A DNA stretch of 64,000 nt, taken from NCBI RefSeq assembly GCF_020882245.1, contig NC_083600.1:1116001-1180000 (forward strand). Reading direction: 5' to 3'. Positions within the stretch are counted from its first letter, which is position 1. Every line of letters starts with the position of its first letter. Under the pieces are notes generated by a model, which saw nothing but the letters and a program-made list of their open reading frames with translations, was not told the origin of the DNA and did no database searches. This document shows positions 23,374-35,974 of this stretch, one piece after another. The position numbers and the translations under genes were made by a program. The stretch is from Rhopalosiphum padi. Taxonomy: Eukaryota > Arthropoda > Insecta > Hemiptera > Aphididae.

Positions 23374-26300
23374 TAACTTGGAAACCGCTCATTCCAATTT
23401 TTGATTCAAATACATAAAAAATGAAAAAATATAAACATATCTGCTCAATAATTTACAAATAAAAGGAGGAGGAGCTACCTACCATTTTAAAAACAGAAGT
23501 TTGTATCACTACAGAACCGGACTTGGGGGCGTTCCTGGTAAATTTCACTGTATATATACAATATTAAGAGCATATTTTAATAATATTCGAGATAATTTTT
23601 AAGTATCACCAAACTTTTGTCAATTTTAACCGATTTTACAAGTTGATTAATAATTTGGAAACCTTTCCGTATTAATTACTTATTAGTTATTTCTATATAA
23701 TGCCTAGAAAGCACTATACTTGACGTAATTTTCGACATTCAGTTTCAATTTATTTAATTATTTTTGATTATTGATTGCAGTCACTATAATACCTATAGTA
23801 AGGCTAAGACACACATTTGTATGCAGTATAGTTTGGGAATATTTTCAAGTTGTGTCTTAATTCTGGTCAACAATAATTTAATGTGCATTTTAATGGTCTA
23901 ATCAATTTTCCAAGTTCAAAACAATTGAGTAATGGCAGTTTAAGTTTCGTCTAGTTTTTATTTTATTTGCGCACGTAACCTTACGTTGAACTACGGGTAT
24001 TAATGTATTATTGATTATTTTCTGTTTGCAAACTTTGCGATTCTGAAAAATACATAAAATAATTCTTAAATTTCTAACAATATATTTTAAATGTATTCAA
24101 ACAATACAATAATTTTATTGAAAATATAATATGTTTATTGTTCAATGGAATATGCCATTCAAGGACCCAGATCTAATATATATATATTTGATAAGACTAT
24201 TTAAAATAATAATAATAATAATAATCTAATACTCAACATTATATTCTAGCAAATTAAAATGTCCTTTAGTGAGATTGTTATTGAGAAAGCTGCTATCATT
24301 CCAACAAAATTATTCTTCTACTTCTTAATTACAAAATTGTTAATAAATTAAAACTAAACCTTGGCTATGGTAAGCAGTAGGTAATAAAAGCTAGTCTTCG
24401 ATTAGTATTAATTTCTTCATTAATATTGAAGTAAATTTGCAGATGGATATTATAACCTGTAAAGTTTATCTTGACACTTGGCTACTGTTTAGATTTGAAA
24501 AAAAAAAACAATAGTCCAAAAACTATTATATTGAAAAATATATTATTATAATCTCACAATCTTTTTTTTTTAAATCTTAACATTTGTTAAGTGCCAAAAT
24601 GAATTTGACTGTTTAAATAATTGCATTTTTGAATAAAGAGAGTATATTATATAGAAACCTCAATAGGAACCATATTTCAATATAGTAGATATATTTAAGT
24701 ATATGTATCAGTTTTTCCCTTTTGCAATGATGTTTTTTAATTATTTTTCTTATGTCAAATGATTAACAGTGAACTAGTGTTATATATACATATACTAGGG
24801 GCTGGTATAATTAGATTATGATGTCTGCAAGCCTAAGAATCTGAATTCAAGTAGTAAATTTATTATTTTTTAAATAAAATTGTGTATGTTAGATTAAAAT
24901 GTATCTGGATCATTTTTTTTCAGTCAACAGGTTATATTGGCTGAGTAGAGAAATTAATTGTATATGAAAGGATTTGAATGATAATATAGTTATTTATGGA
25001 ATCATTTGTAGAATTTAGATACTTGAATAGGGATCAATTTAAATACATTTCTTAAGCCCAGAAATATAAAATTAAGTTCCTTTTGTTAACATTAACAGTA
25101 TTTTTCAATATAATATCTAGTTAATGATGTACCTATTCATTAAATAGTATTGTCCAATATAGATATCTAAATTAATTTAGTCAACTCGATGTTTTGAATT
25201 TCAAGGGACCAAGAAAAGAGTATATTATATTGAGATTTTATTACATTGATATTTATATTATTATGTATAAAGATATTTGCAAGGGAATGATGGTTTTGTT
25301 GTAATAAGCTTCATTATATCGTGAGTTGATTGTATTAAGATGTATTTAATATTAATAAATACATTATTTCATTGCCCAATCATGTAATATGATATTATTA
25401 ATATAAAATAGTCGTCAAAATTTAAGATAACCAAATATTTGAAAAATTAAAAACTTTAATATTATTCACAATGCTTAAAAATATGATAAATTATTTTTTT
25501 AAGTATAATTTTAGTACAATTTCCAAGATAATAAAAAGCGGCAATAGCTCACAAAAATATGACCTCCTTGAAGTATTATAAGTGTTAAATTTCTAATCTA
25601 TAAAAGTTTTAATGTGGCGTAACTCGCATAACAAAATATCATTGTAATTTATACATAGAAACAGAAAAATACTATTTTTGTATGTTTGTAATAGAAAATT
25701 GTATATTTTATCGATAATAACTAGAACATATTCTACATACAATATTATAATACCTATTTTGATTATTTAATCAGAAGTTAATTACAATCTATAAAACAAT
25801 CTTTAATAATACAATATAAACAAATACAAATATTTCATAGATAGTCTTTTTGTTTGAATGATAATGTAAACAATAATTTTTATAAGTAATAGGTAGGTAC
25901 CTATGTTATATGTAATTATAATTTGATATCTTGGACCTAATTATATTACAGAATGAATTCTATACTTAATATCAACAAGTAATTTTAATTTTATCATCTT
26001 GGTTAGGTGTTAAAGTATTGATTATTAATATTATTAACTTTAAAAAGGTTGATTTTTGTTTAAATAATACATTACATGGCAGGTACCTATGTATATGGGC
26101 ATATGACTATAGTAAAAAGATAATAGGTAATAATAGAATTGAGTTTGTCTTTTAAGGTAAGTATATCAATTTTGATATACGGTATACCTAATAATCTAAA
26201 GAATCAAATCCTTTCAAATTCTATTATAAATATTTAAAATAACATTGCAATTTTTAGGTATCATATAATATTGTTAATAAATAAAGCATGCAAACTTTTA

Positions 26301-27606
26301 AGAATTCAAAAATGTGAAACTATCATTACAGTAATAGTTGAAGAAATAATATAACAGCACTTTTTTATTATTATTATTAAGAAAGCATTTATGGTAATAA
26401 ATTATCAAATTCTTGTTTATTTAAGTTTTAATTGCTTTTATAAGAAAATAAGTTGTATTTTTATCTTAAGAGGATGTCAGCACTCAGCCCAATGTTTGTA
26501 TTGTCTTAATAAGTTAACGGTTTTTAATGATTTTATGATTTAAAATTTAAAATAATTTATAACTGTAAAAAATTTGAATTTTAAAATACTCATAAATTGC
26601 TTTAAACCCATTTTAAAACTAAAATCTCTAATAGGCCAATTCACTCAAATAAGTAATATTAAATCAATTAAAATCTAGTGACAAATAATTTAAACTCAAA
26701 TTTCATGTTGTCAAAATATCAGAGAAAATAGTGTACAGAGTGTTGACTTCCTCTGCAATTTTGAACTCTGACATTGTAAATTAATTATAAATCATAATAT
26801 TATAATTACTACTGCCTAATATTTTAATACTTTGATAACTAATTTAGATCTAATCTATACATGTTCATTAGAAAGTTATATTTAGGTACCTATTAAAAAC
26901 GTATTTTATTTATTTACATAGTTTATAATTGTGTGTAATAACTAATAATTAAATATCTATAAAAGAATAAGTAAGCAGATTGAGACACTGCCAGAAAACT
27001 ATTGAACAAATATGGTTTTCAGTATTAAAAATGTAGACAAATGTAGACAATTGCAAAAAACTACTCAAATAACCCAGAACAAGTGGTAACATGCTATCCC
27101 TAATACCTATATTATAGAACATACTATGTATCTATTTAGATACATATGTTAAAAGAAAATCTACATACAATCGAGTTCAATAATTCAGAAGAATAAAAAA
27201 TATAAGATAATGTCAACTAAATAGGTGCCTATGATGAAGGCAGGTAATATCAGAATATTAGAGACCAAAGTTAATTACACTATATAATACTACTATAAGA
27301 AGTGCAGGCGCTTTAACTATAAACAATATAATATGTGTTATAACAATAATTAATAAGTCGGTAAGAACATTATAATTTGTGTAATATACCTAATAGTTAG
27401 ATAATTTAATCAACCCACTAAACAAAAAGTGTTTTTATGATAGTCAATCTACCCAGTAACCAATAATAAATAATACATACAATTTGTTGTTAACTCTCAA
27501 TCTAAACACACAAAATACAATCTTTAACATCCTACTCCTATTTAATTATTGGGTTTCTTTAGTAGCGGCCAATCGAAACGGAATACGAGGAATGAATATA
27601 GCTTAC

Positions 27607-27680
27607 CTTTTGCTAGAAACCACAGTCGTAGAACATTTTTGAATCTCGGACGCGTAATGATCCGGACACGAGTTATTGAT
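27607..27680 (-). other. Candidate minus-strand first (non-coding) exon
   Basis: On the minus strand AAAAG|GTAAGC at 27607/27606 is a near-perfect donor at the edge of a G+C-richer patch. The exon carries a short uORF (ATG...TAG, seven codons) and no longer frame. The nearest acceptor-led minus-strand gene downstream is the MCT gene, whose leader begins at 12522. The link is inferred; the upstream edge of the exon is not defined. Confidence 0.4.
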
Positions 27681-28612
27681 ATTTATATTGTCCACTATTT
27701 TATTGTATTTGCAATATTATATTAAAGCAGTCAGTTACTATTTACGCGTGACCGTGTCTTAAAGACGATTGTATTATTATTTTGATGTGTCCGGGATTCA
27801 GAATTGTTATGTCGTTTTATTATTTATTTCGCCAAATATATATATATGTATAAAAAAAATATATATATATATTTACACTCGAAGGATTAACGAAAAACAA
27901 AACGTGTTAAAGAAATCGTGTGACAGGGCGAAACAAGTGTGGACTCTGTAAAGTATTAAATTAACGAATAACAAATAACAGTAAATGAGTAAAAATATGC
28001 GCGCGTGTTAGCGTGTGTACGATCGGCTACTGTGCAGATCGTTAAATTTCGACTTGTTTCGAGTGGAGAAACGGAATTATAATAGTTATAATCGAAATGA
28101 AACAGTCTACACAGTACACGAAGCGTACAGCGCGGCGGTACTGCGGCGATTACAGCTGTTTGGCTCAGTGGGGCAAAAAACAGCAGCTAGCCGATCAGTG
28201 TTTCATAAAACGTTTACCGCACGAAAAATAATATGTAGGACGTAGGTGTACGACTTACTGCGGGCAACGGCCGAATTTCGTGCTACGGTCGGGTAATCGT
28301 TATTGTGACATTGTGAGCACGAAAATATATTGTCATAGACGCGTATGAAAACACAGCTGCTTTATCACACTTATCAGCCGACATCGGTACCGTGATAACA
28401 CGGTAGTGGGTTGTTTTCCGCGGCGGTTTGTATCGCAATAATATTAAAATAATTAGTAAACATTTTTTAATTAATAATTAATAATTATTACAGTCAATTG
28501 AGTAGTTGAGTATTAATTAAATTGTATTATTGTGCATTACTTTGGTCTGTTGTAAACTGCTGTAATAGGTTGATATTGTATCGTTACTGTTGTCATGACG
28601 CGATAGTTTTCG
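27681..28612. promoter_or_regulatory. Divergent promoter region and leader of the HMG-box gene
   Basis: Composition rises in G+C with many CpGs between about 27.95 and 28.45 kb, unlike the flanks. It lies between the candidate minus-strand exon and the plus-strand HMG-box start. A minimal uORF (ATG ACG CGA TAG) is at 28595-28606, just before the start codon. The longer frame at 28015-28245 has no family resemblance and is left out. No TATA box could be assigned. Confidence 0.45.
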
Positions 28613-31002
28613 ATGGAAAAATCCGACCAGGAGACGGGCACAGCCACTTTGGCGACACCAGCACTGTCGGTACCGGCAGCTGATGTGAACGTGAACGAAC
28701 ATCACGCAACCAAGCAAAAGCCGTACAAGCGGCATTTTTTGGCTCTCTTGGAAAGATGCGAATTTTTACAGCAGGTAAAATGCTTAGGTGTTGTCTTACC
28801 TTAAGCATGATGTGGTCCATAGTTTAGATAAAACTGATTCCAGCCACCCCAATTACCTGGGGTGTAAATCTTTTATATAAAATTTTGCTTCAGTACTTCA
28901 TCTTTTGTCTACTGTTTGTTTACGTATGTCATTTTTGTGTTTAAGGACAATGAACGTCTCGTGCATAGGATTCATCAAGTCACGAAACAGTTGAGACGAA
29001 TCCGGTTGGAACGAAAGTATATATTTTTATTCAGTTGAATTTGAATAATCTTAAATTATGATTTTTTATTTGAAATTAATTTGTATGTCATCAGGTTTAT
29101 TATGGATCGATTGGACACGCATAAAGACAACTGGAGAGAAGCTGAATTGAAAATAGATCTGGGAACTGATTTACCTTTACCCGAAACTGTCAATTTAAAA
29201 GTAATATTGTTTATAAGATATATTTTATAAAACAATTTTATTTCTATTTATTATTTATATTTATAAAGAACCAAGGAACTGTAGAAACACCAAACGGAAA
29301 AAAGAATTTGAATATAAAATCTACTGAAAAGAAAGATCCTAATTTGCCAAAAAGACCGGCAAATCCATTTTTCAGATTTTGTCAAGAACAGAGGCCAATT
29401 GTACTTGATCAAATCATTATGTCAGGTGAAGGAGAACCTACAAAACAAGATCTTACTAAACGGTTAGCAATAACTTGGAATACTATGGAACATAATGATA
29501 AAAAAGTATGTAAAAACAATTTTATGTTTTTGTATTTAACATGTTTGTTATTGATCTATATTATCATATAACTTGTGTTAGCCGTTAGCACCTATCATAA
29601 ATGTCTAGAATAAATTGAGTTCTAGTGAAGCCATTTAATATCTTCAGTCCTTTTGCAAAATGTTTAAATATGACTAAAATATTTACCCTTTCATTGTGTA
29701 TAAAGGTATAGCGTTAAAAAGTGAAACAACACGGCATCAAGGGGTTGTGTTAAAACTCATATTATGTCCAGACCAGTAGTTGATGCTAAACAGTGTACAA
29801 AAACAGTACCTTAAGACTATGTATTGAGAAGACTTGGTGTAATGCACTCTTGTTCTTGGATTTATAATTAAATACAATTCTGTCATTTGGGATCCATCCA
29901 TTATTAGAATTTCTAATGATGGAATGAGTTTAATTTCAATTCCTATGTTTTACAATTTTTCAAAATTGACAGTCTTCATAATTATTCTCTTGTCCTAAAA
30001 ACTTCAAATCCATAATTTATTTTAGATTAAAAAAATACTGCTAATTTATACATTTTAAGAAAACTTCTGGCAGATAAAGAGGATTTTCCTAATCCACTTT
30101 CCTAAATTACTTCATTTCTACCATGCCCAATGGCCAAATAAGAACCAATTTTTTCCTTTCTATATTCCTTTATTCTCTACTAAATATTTCTTGCACTCTC
30201 TTAATATGACTATGCAACTTTCAAATGAGGACCACATTTTTATTTAAATTTAAAATTATTAGCTATAGTCTATAAGTCATATTATTTACTTATATTTTGC
30301 CCTTTTGTTTCATTGCGCTTCTTCTGTAATATTATAAAATAAAAAAAAAACATTTTTAAAAACAATTATTTGACTTTTTAATATCTAGGTAGCTTAGATT
30401 AACTAATCTAAAATAAATTAATTTTCGAATGCTTTATTTTTGCAAAAAAATTTAATTTTTTTTTAGAATACCATAAACAGTTAAGCTTTTAATAATTTAT
30501 AAGCTAACATTAAAGCTCAGAAAGCAAAACATATTGCATTATTTAAATATTATTGCGGAAAATATTTTTACAATCAATGTAAAATACCAATTTTTTTTTA
30601 AAAATAAGTTATGAGTAATGATTATTTAGTTTCCAACAAAAATTTTTATTTTAAATATTTTACCTTTTGACTTTAAGTTGTATTAGTATTAGTGCTTCAA
30701 CTTATAAATTATATTTATTACCATTTAAAAAAATATTTTTCCATAAATTTAACAAAAAAAAAATACTTACCATGTATGTGTTTTTTTATTTATTTATATT
30801 AAATTTAAAATGATTACAAGTAACAATATTTAAGAATTTGGTTATAAATACAACGATGTTAATTTAAATATTATTTATTTTTTAGGTCTATTATGATATG
30901 TACGAGAAATCTAAGGAAAAATATGCTGCAGATATGGAAGAATACACATTTAATAAATCTATAAATGCAGTTCAAACATCCAATTTCTCATCTTCTCAAT
31001 AA
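28613..31002 (+). CDS. TFPT/Nhp10-like HMG-box protein, probable INO80 complex subunit
   Basis: Exons 28613-28774, 28946-29016, 29095-29200, 29269-29505 and 30886-31002 join in frame to 230 residues with standard GT/AG sites. After a short polar N-terminus, residues 38-95 (YKRHFLALLERCEFLQQ, then DNERLVHRIHQVTKQLRRIR, then FIMDRLDTH) form a coiled coil like that of TFPT (INO80F) and related INO80 subunits. Residues about 136-215 form an HMG box: DPNLPKRPANPFFRF, LTKRLAITWNTM and VYYDMYEKSKEKYAADMEEY. Yeast INO80 subunit Nhp10 also has an HMG box, so a nuclear DNA-contact subunit of the INO80 remodeller is the likely role. This is inference from domain order. AATAAA at 31110-31115 would fit the 3' end. 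Confidence 0.8.
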
Positions 31003-31129
31003 AAATTTCTTTAATTATGTATTATTTAAATTCTGTGTTCAAATTTTTATGCTTGTACCTATATCCTATGTATTATTAACAAACAATTTGTATAAAAATG
31101 TATTATTGTAATAAAATAAGTATTATTTT

Positions 31130-33003
31130 TTATAAATTGTTTTTCATATCTCTCAACATTTTCATTGTTTTAATTGGATCACCAATTGTTTGTGTAACTT
31201 TTTGAACCGATTCAGTTTCTACTCTCATGAATGGATTAATGAGCTTTTCTAAACCTAAATTTAAAAAAATCACAGAGTGAGATAATTTTTCATATTTAAA
31301 TAACTGTTTTTTACCAATAGTTGATGGGACACTTGGCTCTTTTATTTTTCGTCTGGTTTCGATATCTTTCAATTTAGTCAATATATGTTGGTTGGATGGT
31401 TCAACATGTAAGCCAAACTTCAAATTTTGAATAGCATATTCATGTCCACAAAACACAGCCTGAAATATCATAGCGTTGTACATACAATAATATTAATATA
31501 AAGTATATTTTCTTACAGTGCTGTCAGGTAACTGTGATAATATTTTGATTAATGCTTCATACATTTGTGTAGCATTACCTTCGAAAAATCTACCACAACC
31601 TCCTAAGAATAATGTATCACCTAAAAAAATCAAAAATTAAGAAGTCATATTTATACCTAACATAGTCTTGAACTTTTACCTTCTGCTTTATCAAAATACA
31701 ATTTAAATCTTATAGTTTTTTAAATGAAAAGTTAAAATATATTAAAATGGAATAATAATGGTACTGAAAAAATTTAACCGAATCGAAAAGTAAACTATAA
31801 CATGTAATTTCAATAGTGAATATACATAGAGATAAAAACACAATGTATAAAAGATTACAAGGTTGTTAACAACTATGTAAAAATAAATACATTTTAAATT
31901 ACTTGGTTTGGGTTAGATACTTCGATAAATCATAAAATAAAAATAACCTGTAAAAACAACACCATCTTGCCCTTCATTAACATAATAGCAAATGTGTCCA
32001 GTGGTATGACAAGGTGTGCGCAAACATTTAATATTCAATGATCCCAATTGAAGATCTACTCCATGTGTATCAATCATAACTGTAAGACCATCAATTCGGT
32101 CATCACCTCCAATAACAGTCAATTGATCATTGGTATTGCTATTAATAAGTTCTTTGTTACCACCAGCATGATCCCTAATAACATTTGAAATAAAATTGTA
32201 CTTAATTGGCATTCTAAATCATTGTAAATTAAACTCATTGAATCATATTATTACTTTGATTATGAGCATTGAACTTTAAACTTAAATTAAAACAATATAT
32301 TTTATTTTATTTACAAATAACTGAACTAGGGCTATGAAAAATTATCTTTAAAGTTTAAAGTGAAAAATAAATATTAATTATATTTGTAAAGATATCACAA
32401 AAATAAATATATAAAATATTTTAATTAAAATGTCAATAATTGTAAAGAACAGAAATGACCAAAGAATATAATATATAATTTATTATCTTTTTTTTATTAA
32501 TTAATTAGAAAATTTTGTAAAAAAACAAGTATTTATGAATACTGTAAACATTTATGTAAAATTATTAATTTTAGTTAGGTACCATAACGGCATAATACCA
32601 TAAAAAATTTAAATAAGTATAATAATAACAGCTCATTATTTATATTACCAATGATGGTGTGTTGTAAGTACAGTGGTTAATTTAACATTTTCTTTATGAA
32701 CTGCATCCCAAACCACATCAGGTGCTACAGGATCAACAATGGCTGCTTCTTTTGTGCTATTATCAATTAATAAGTACATAAAATTATCGGATAATGCTGG
32801 AAGCACTTGTACTTTAAATTTTCCAAACTCCTTAGTTATGATGTTGCTATGCATTGTGGTTAAAGGCCTGTATACTAAACAAGTACCTATAAACATTAAA
32901 ATCTTTAATTTTCATCTTCTTGTACATTATGAAATTGCTTACATAGAAATGAAGATTTCTTTATTATAGCACTTGGTAATGAGTATAGAACTTTAATGAA
33001 CAT
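31130..33003 (-). CDS. HAGH: Hydroxyacylglutathione hydrolase (glyoxalase II)
   Basis: Hydrolyses S-D-lactoylglutathione to D-lactate and glutathione, the second step of methylglyoxal detoxification. Exons on the minus strand: 33003-32943, 32886-32649, 32174-31948, 31620-31517, 31459-31315 and 31254-31130, giving 299 residues (human form about 308). The metallo-beta-lactamase metal site THHHWDH has its ligands at H97, H99, D101 and H102. TPCHTTGHICYYV, VFTGDTLFLGGCGRFFEG, CGHEYAIQNLKF and PSVPSTIG...NPFMRVE follow in family order. The first 31 residues look like a mitochondrial presequence (basic, hydroxylated, no acid). Met32 (MHSN) could start a cytosolic form, as is known for animal HAGH. 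The last intron (60 nt) is stop-free and in frame. Confidence 0.93.
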
Positions 33004-35491
33004 TATTAAAAGTTAGTGATGGCGAAAAACTGAAATAGCATGCATTATGATCAAAAATAAAATAAAATTAAGAATTGAAAACAAAACTAATGAGCTTACC
33101 AATAATGTTTTATTCCAAATTAGTAAACCTGTTATATTATAAGTAGAGTATATTTCTGTAAGATTAAAAAATCATATATATTTAACCAAGTGCTAGTTAT
33201 TAACTGATTAACAGTGTTTTGATTATTTTAAACTCTAGTTTCTTTACTAAAAACTAATATTATTATTATAATATTATATAATACCTATTTAAATTTCAAA
33301 TACAGAATGTTCTGAATGTTCTGATATGTATTTATGTAATTTAAAAAGATAAGTGTTATCATTGTGTTTAGTATTGAATATTGATATATATATAAATAAA
33401 AATCCACTTATAAACGACTTATAATCAATACATAAATAATAAAATTATCTATGAATCAATATAATAAATTACGATTACCTAATACTTATTCACTATGAAT
33501 ATAGTAATATGTTAAATATTATGTACTATGTAGTATGTAGTATGTATCTAATCTAATCTATTTTTTGATTAATTAAAAATTCTTAATTTTAAAGGCCGAA
33601 AGGCAATAATTATGTTAGCGTGTTATATCATTATCATCTATATTCTAAATCTAAGCTTTTTAAAATCTAAAAATGTCAATTATAATAAATATTCATGTAT
33701 TTTTATGGTTCATAATTTTAGTTTTTACTGATTATAATAGGGTAAAAATAAAATCCATTTAAAAAATAGCCAGCAATTCAAAAAGCTATAAGAAATAAAA
33801 AACACCGATTAACTTGGTTAAATGTTATGTTGGTCAATATAATATAACATATTATTATGTTATATTTAGTATTTACATAATGCATAAATGTATTTCATAT
33901 TAATAAGGATTATGGAATTTATAAATAATTTAATAAAATAAGATCCTATCTCATTAATGTCTCAATTCAGAGAAATAAAGTTATTAAGTACCTACCTGTA
34001 GGTTTTTATTTTATACCAATATTTATTTTTCCATAAGTTCTATCATACCTATTTTTATTAGTTTTAAATTTATTCTGGTGTCAATTAATATATTTAAGCT
34101 GAGAACATTTGCTTACCTTCTACATTCATTATATAATAATAATGATATTTAATTTTAATATTTGATTGAAATACATAAGTGTGAAGTAGTAACTGGATTT
34201 AATGAGGCCACCATCAACTTATTGGCACCTTGATATATTATTTTGACTATCTAAACTACAAATCTTAGTAAAATGGCGTATTTATTATTACTATTAAGAA
34301 GTAGGTAGGTATAAAAACAACTTGAAACACGACAAATTCTTTATCTAATATTTAGATATCTATAGTGAAATATTAAATTTATTTCAAAACATTTAACTTA
34401 TTAAATTATTTACTACATAAATCAAGAAAAAGTTTTATGGAGTTTATTTTGCACCAATGTAAAATAAAATAAAAATATCAATGCACTTATATAAATTAGT
34501 TTTAATCATATTGCATAGGTTTATAGCTCAAAGACTGAATATTTGATTTGTATTACAGTGTTCACGAGAATAGAATTAGAGGGTGGAGTAATTGTTTTAT
34601 ACTGTATATACTGTATAGTAAAATAGTTTTTAACAGATAATTAAATTGATTATAAAAATCAACAGCACAACTGTAGGTCTATAGACTATACTGCTACAGT
34701 TGTAAAAAGGGAATGTTGAATGTGTTGATACATAATAAAATAGTATAATATTATAAACTGATGTCCTTAGCAATACAATTATAAATTATTATAATAAAAA
34801 AATTTCAAGAATTATTGGTATAATACAGTACCTATACCATATACTTGAAATTTAATTTAAAAGGACTACTAAAAGCATTATATATATTAAATACTTCTTG
34901 GTTTATTATAAAAAGAGGCTATCAAGATCAATATAAGGGTTACTGTGATACATAATAATATTATGATTTAAGTAACAATAAGGGTATTTATGACTTTTAC
35001 ACATTTTATTTTAGTAGGTATGCACATTGCAGACTAATTTATAAATTCATATAAGCAGTTTGATGAATTATAATTTGCAAAATTTAATTTTTAGATTTAC
35101 TATAAAAAGTCCAAATTTGACCTTAAATAAAGATTGCAATATATTTTACAGAAATGTACACGGAGGCAATATTCATAAGTAGTTTATTGTTGAATGCCAA
35201 GGCATAAAACAAATATGAAATTTTAGTAATACATTTTGAATAAATAATACAATTGTATTAATTTTAGGGCATGTTTTGATTAAATTTTTAAATGCAGATA
35301 GCATTCACTAAATTATAAAGTTTATAAGATAGTCATCTAAAATATTTTTATCTACTAGAAAAATTATTATACTTTTTTTAATGACATAAAAATATACATG
35401 TCAATTGTCAAATGTGAGCGACAGTTAATTAAATAATAAACAAATTCAATACTTTTAAAAATAAAATACTATATTATTGAAATTCTACAAC
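33004..35491. other. A+T-rich intergenic region
   Basis: No gene seen. It should contain the HAGH promoter at the left and the PTRH2 3' UTR at the right. TTTATT at 35183-35188 is one possible minus-strand poly(A) signal. Remaining sequence is A+T-rich with short simple repeats. Confidence 0.5.
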
Positions 35492-35974
35492 TCAAATAAG
35501 TTTTAAGTGCCCAGTGATCTGGTCAATAACATCAGAGTTAGCTGGACCAATACCTATTACAGTAGGTGTTCCCGCTTTGACTTGAGTTGCTCCAGCGTCA
35601 TAAACAATGCAAGAAAGTACTTTGTGGGATTTTGCAACCTTTGATAATTCATTAAGACCTTTTTCACCATTGTTAATACTAACTACAATCTTCCTTTGTC
35701 CAGTCATTTGCCATATTTTTGCCATTTGAGGTTTATGTTGCATTGCCGCTTTATAACATTCAACAGAAGCATGGGAACACTGTGCTGCTATTTTACCTTT
35801 AGTCATTCCCAAATCATTTCTGACAACTAATACAAGTTTATTGTGTACAGAAAGTGCATTTAATGGTCCAGAAAGTAGTGGTCGAATGTTGCGATATCCA
35901 TATGAAACTCCTGTGCCAATCAAAAGACCAACAACAAATGGAGTAATAAATTCATGATTGGAAATATCAAACAT
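35492..35974 (-). CDS. PTRH2: Peptidyl-tRNA hydrolase 2, mitochondrial
   Basis: Bit1/Pth2 family enzyme that cleaves peptidyl-tRNA, anchored at the mitochondrial outer membrane. The ORF from the first ATG (35974-35972, MFDISNHEF) is 160 residues, against about 179 in human. Residues about 8-24 (FITPFVVGLLIGTGVSYGY) form an N-terminal membrane anchor. The catalytic domain shows LVLVVRNDLGMTKGKIAAQCSHAS, YDAGATQVKAGTPTVIGIGP and the terminal ITGHLKLI, all family hallmarks. The frame is open for 11 further codons upstream (from 36007) but these lack an ATG. The start codon overlaps the end of the COA4 ORF by 8 nt (ATGTTTGA), and no acceptor separates the two, so both probably share one mRNA unless PTRH2 has its own promoter. 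Confidence 0.93.
   Translation of the reverse strand: MFDISNHEFITPFVVGLLIGTGVSYGYRNIRPLLSGPLNALSVHNKLVLVVRNDLGMTKGKIAAQCSHASVECYKAAMQHKPQMAKIWQMTGQRKIVVSINNGEKGLNELSKVAKSHKVLSCIVYDAGATQVKAGTPTVIGIGPANSDVIDQITGHLKLI

Larger units (their letters stand above)
12523..27606. other. About 15 kb A+T-rich DNA, possibly the first intron of the MCT gene
   Basis: No coding exon was recognised on either strand. The short ORFs here have A+T-driven composition and no family resemblance. The segment holds the repeats listed separately (14117, 17513, 18852, 19604, 22013, 23045 and 23217) and ATT/AAT microsatellites. If the donor at 27606 belongs to the transporter gene, the whole segment is its first intron. 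Confidence 0.45.

Noticed and set aside
28015..28245. 76-codon plus-strand ORF upstream of the HMG-box gene
   Set aside because: No domain, no splice link to the HMG-box exons, and it lies in a CpG-richer promoter-like region.
32645..32896. HAGH starting with MFIGTCLVYR at 32896
   Set aside because: That ATG lies inside an intron tail (TTTATAG acceptor at 32887). The exon at 33003-32943 joins in frame and gives a better leader.
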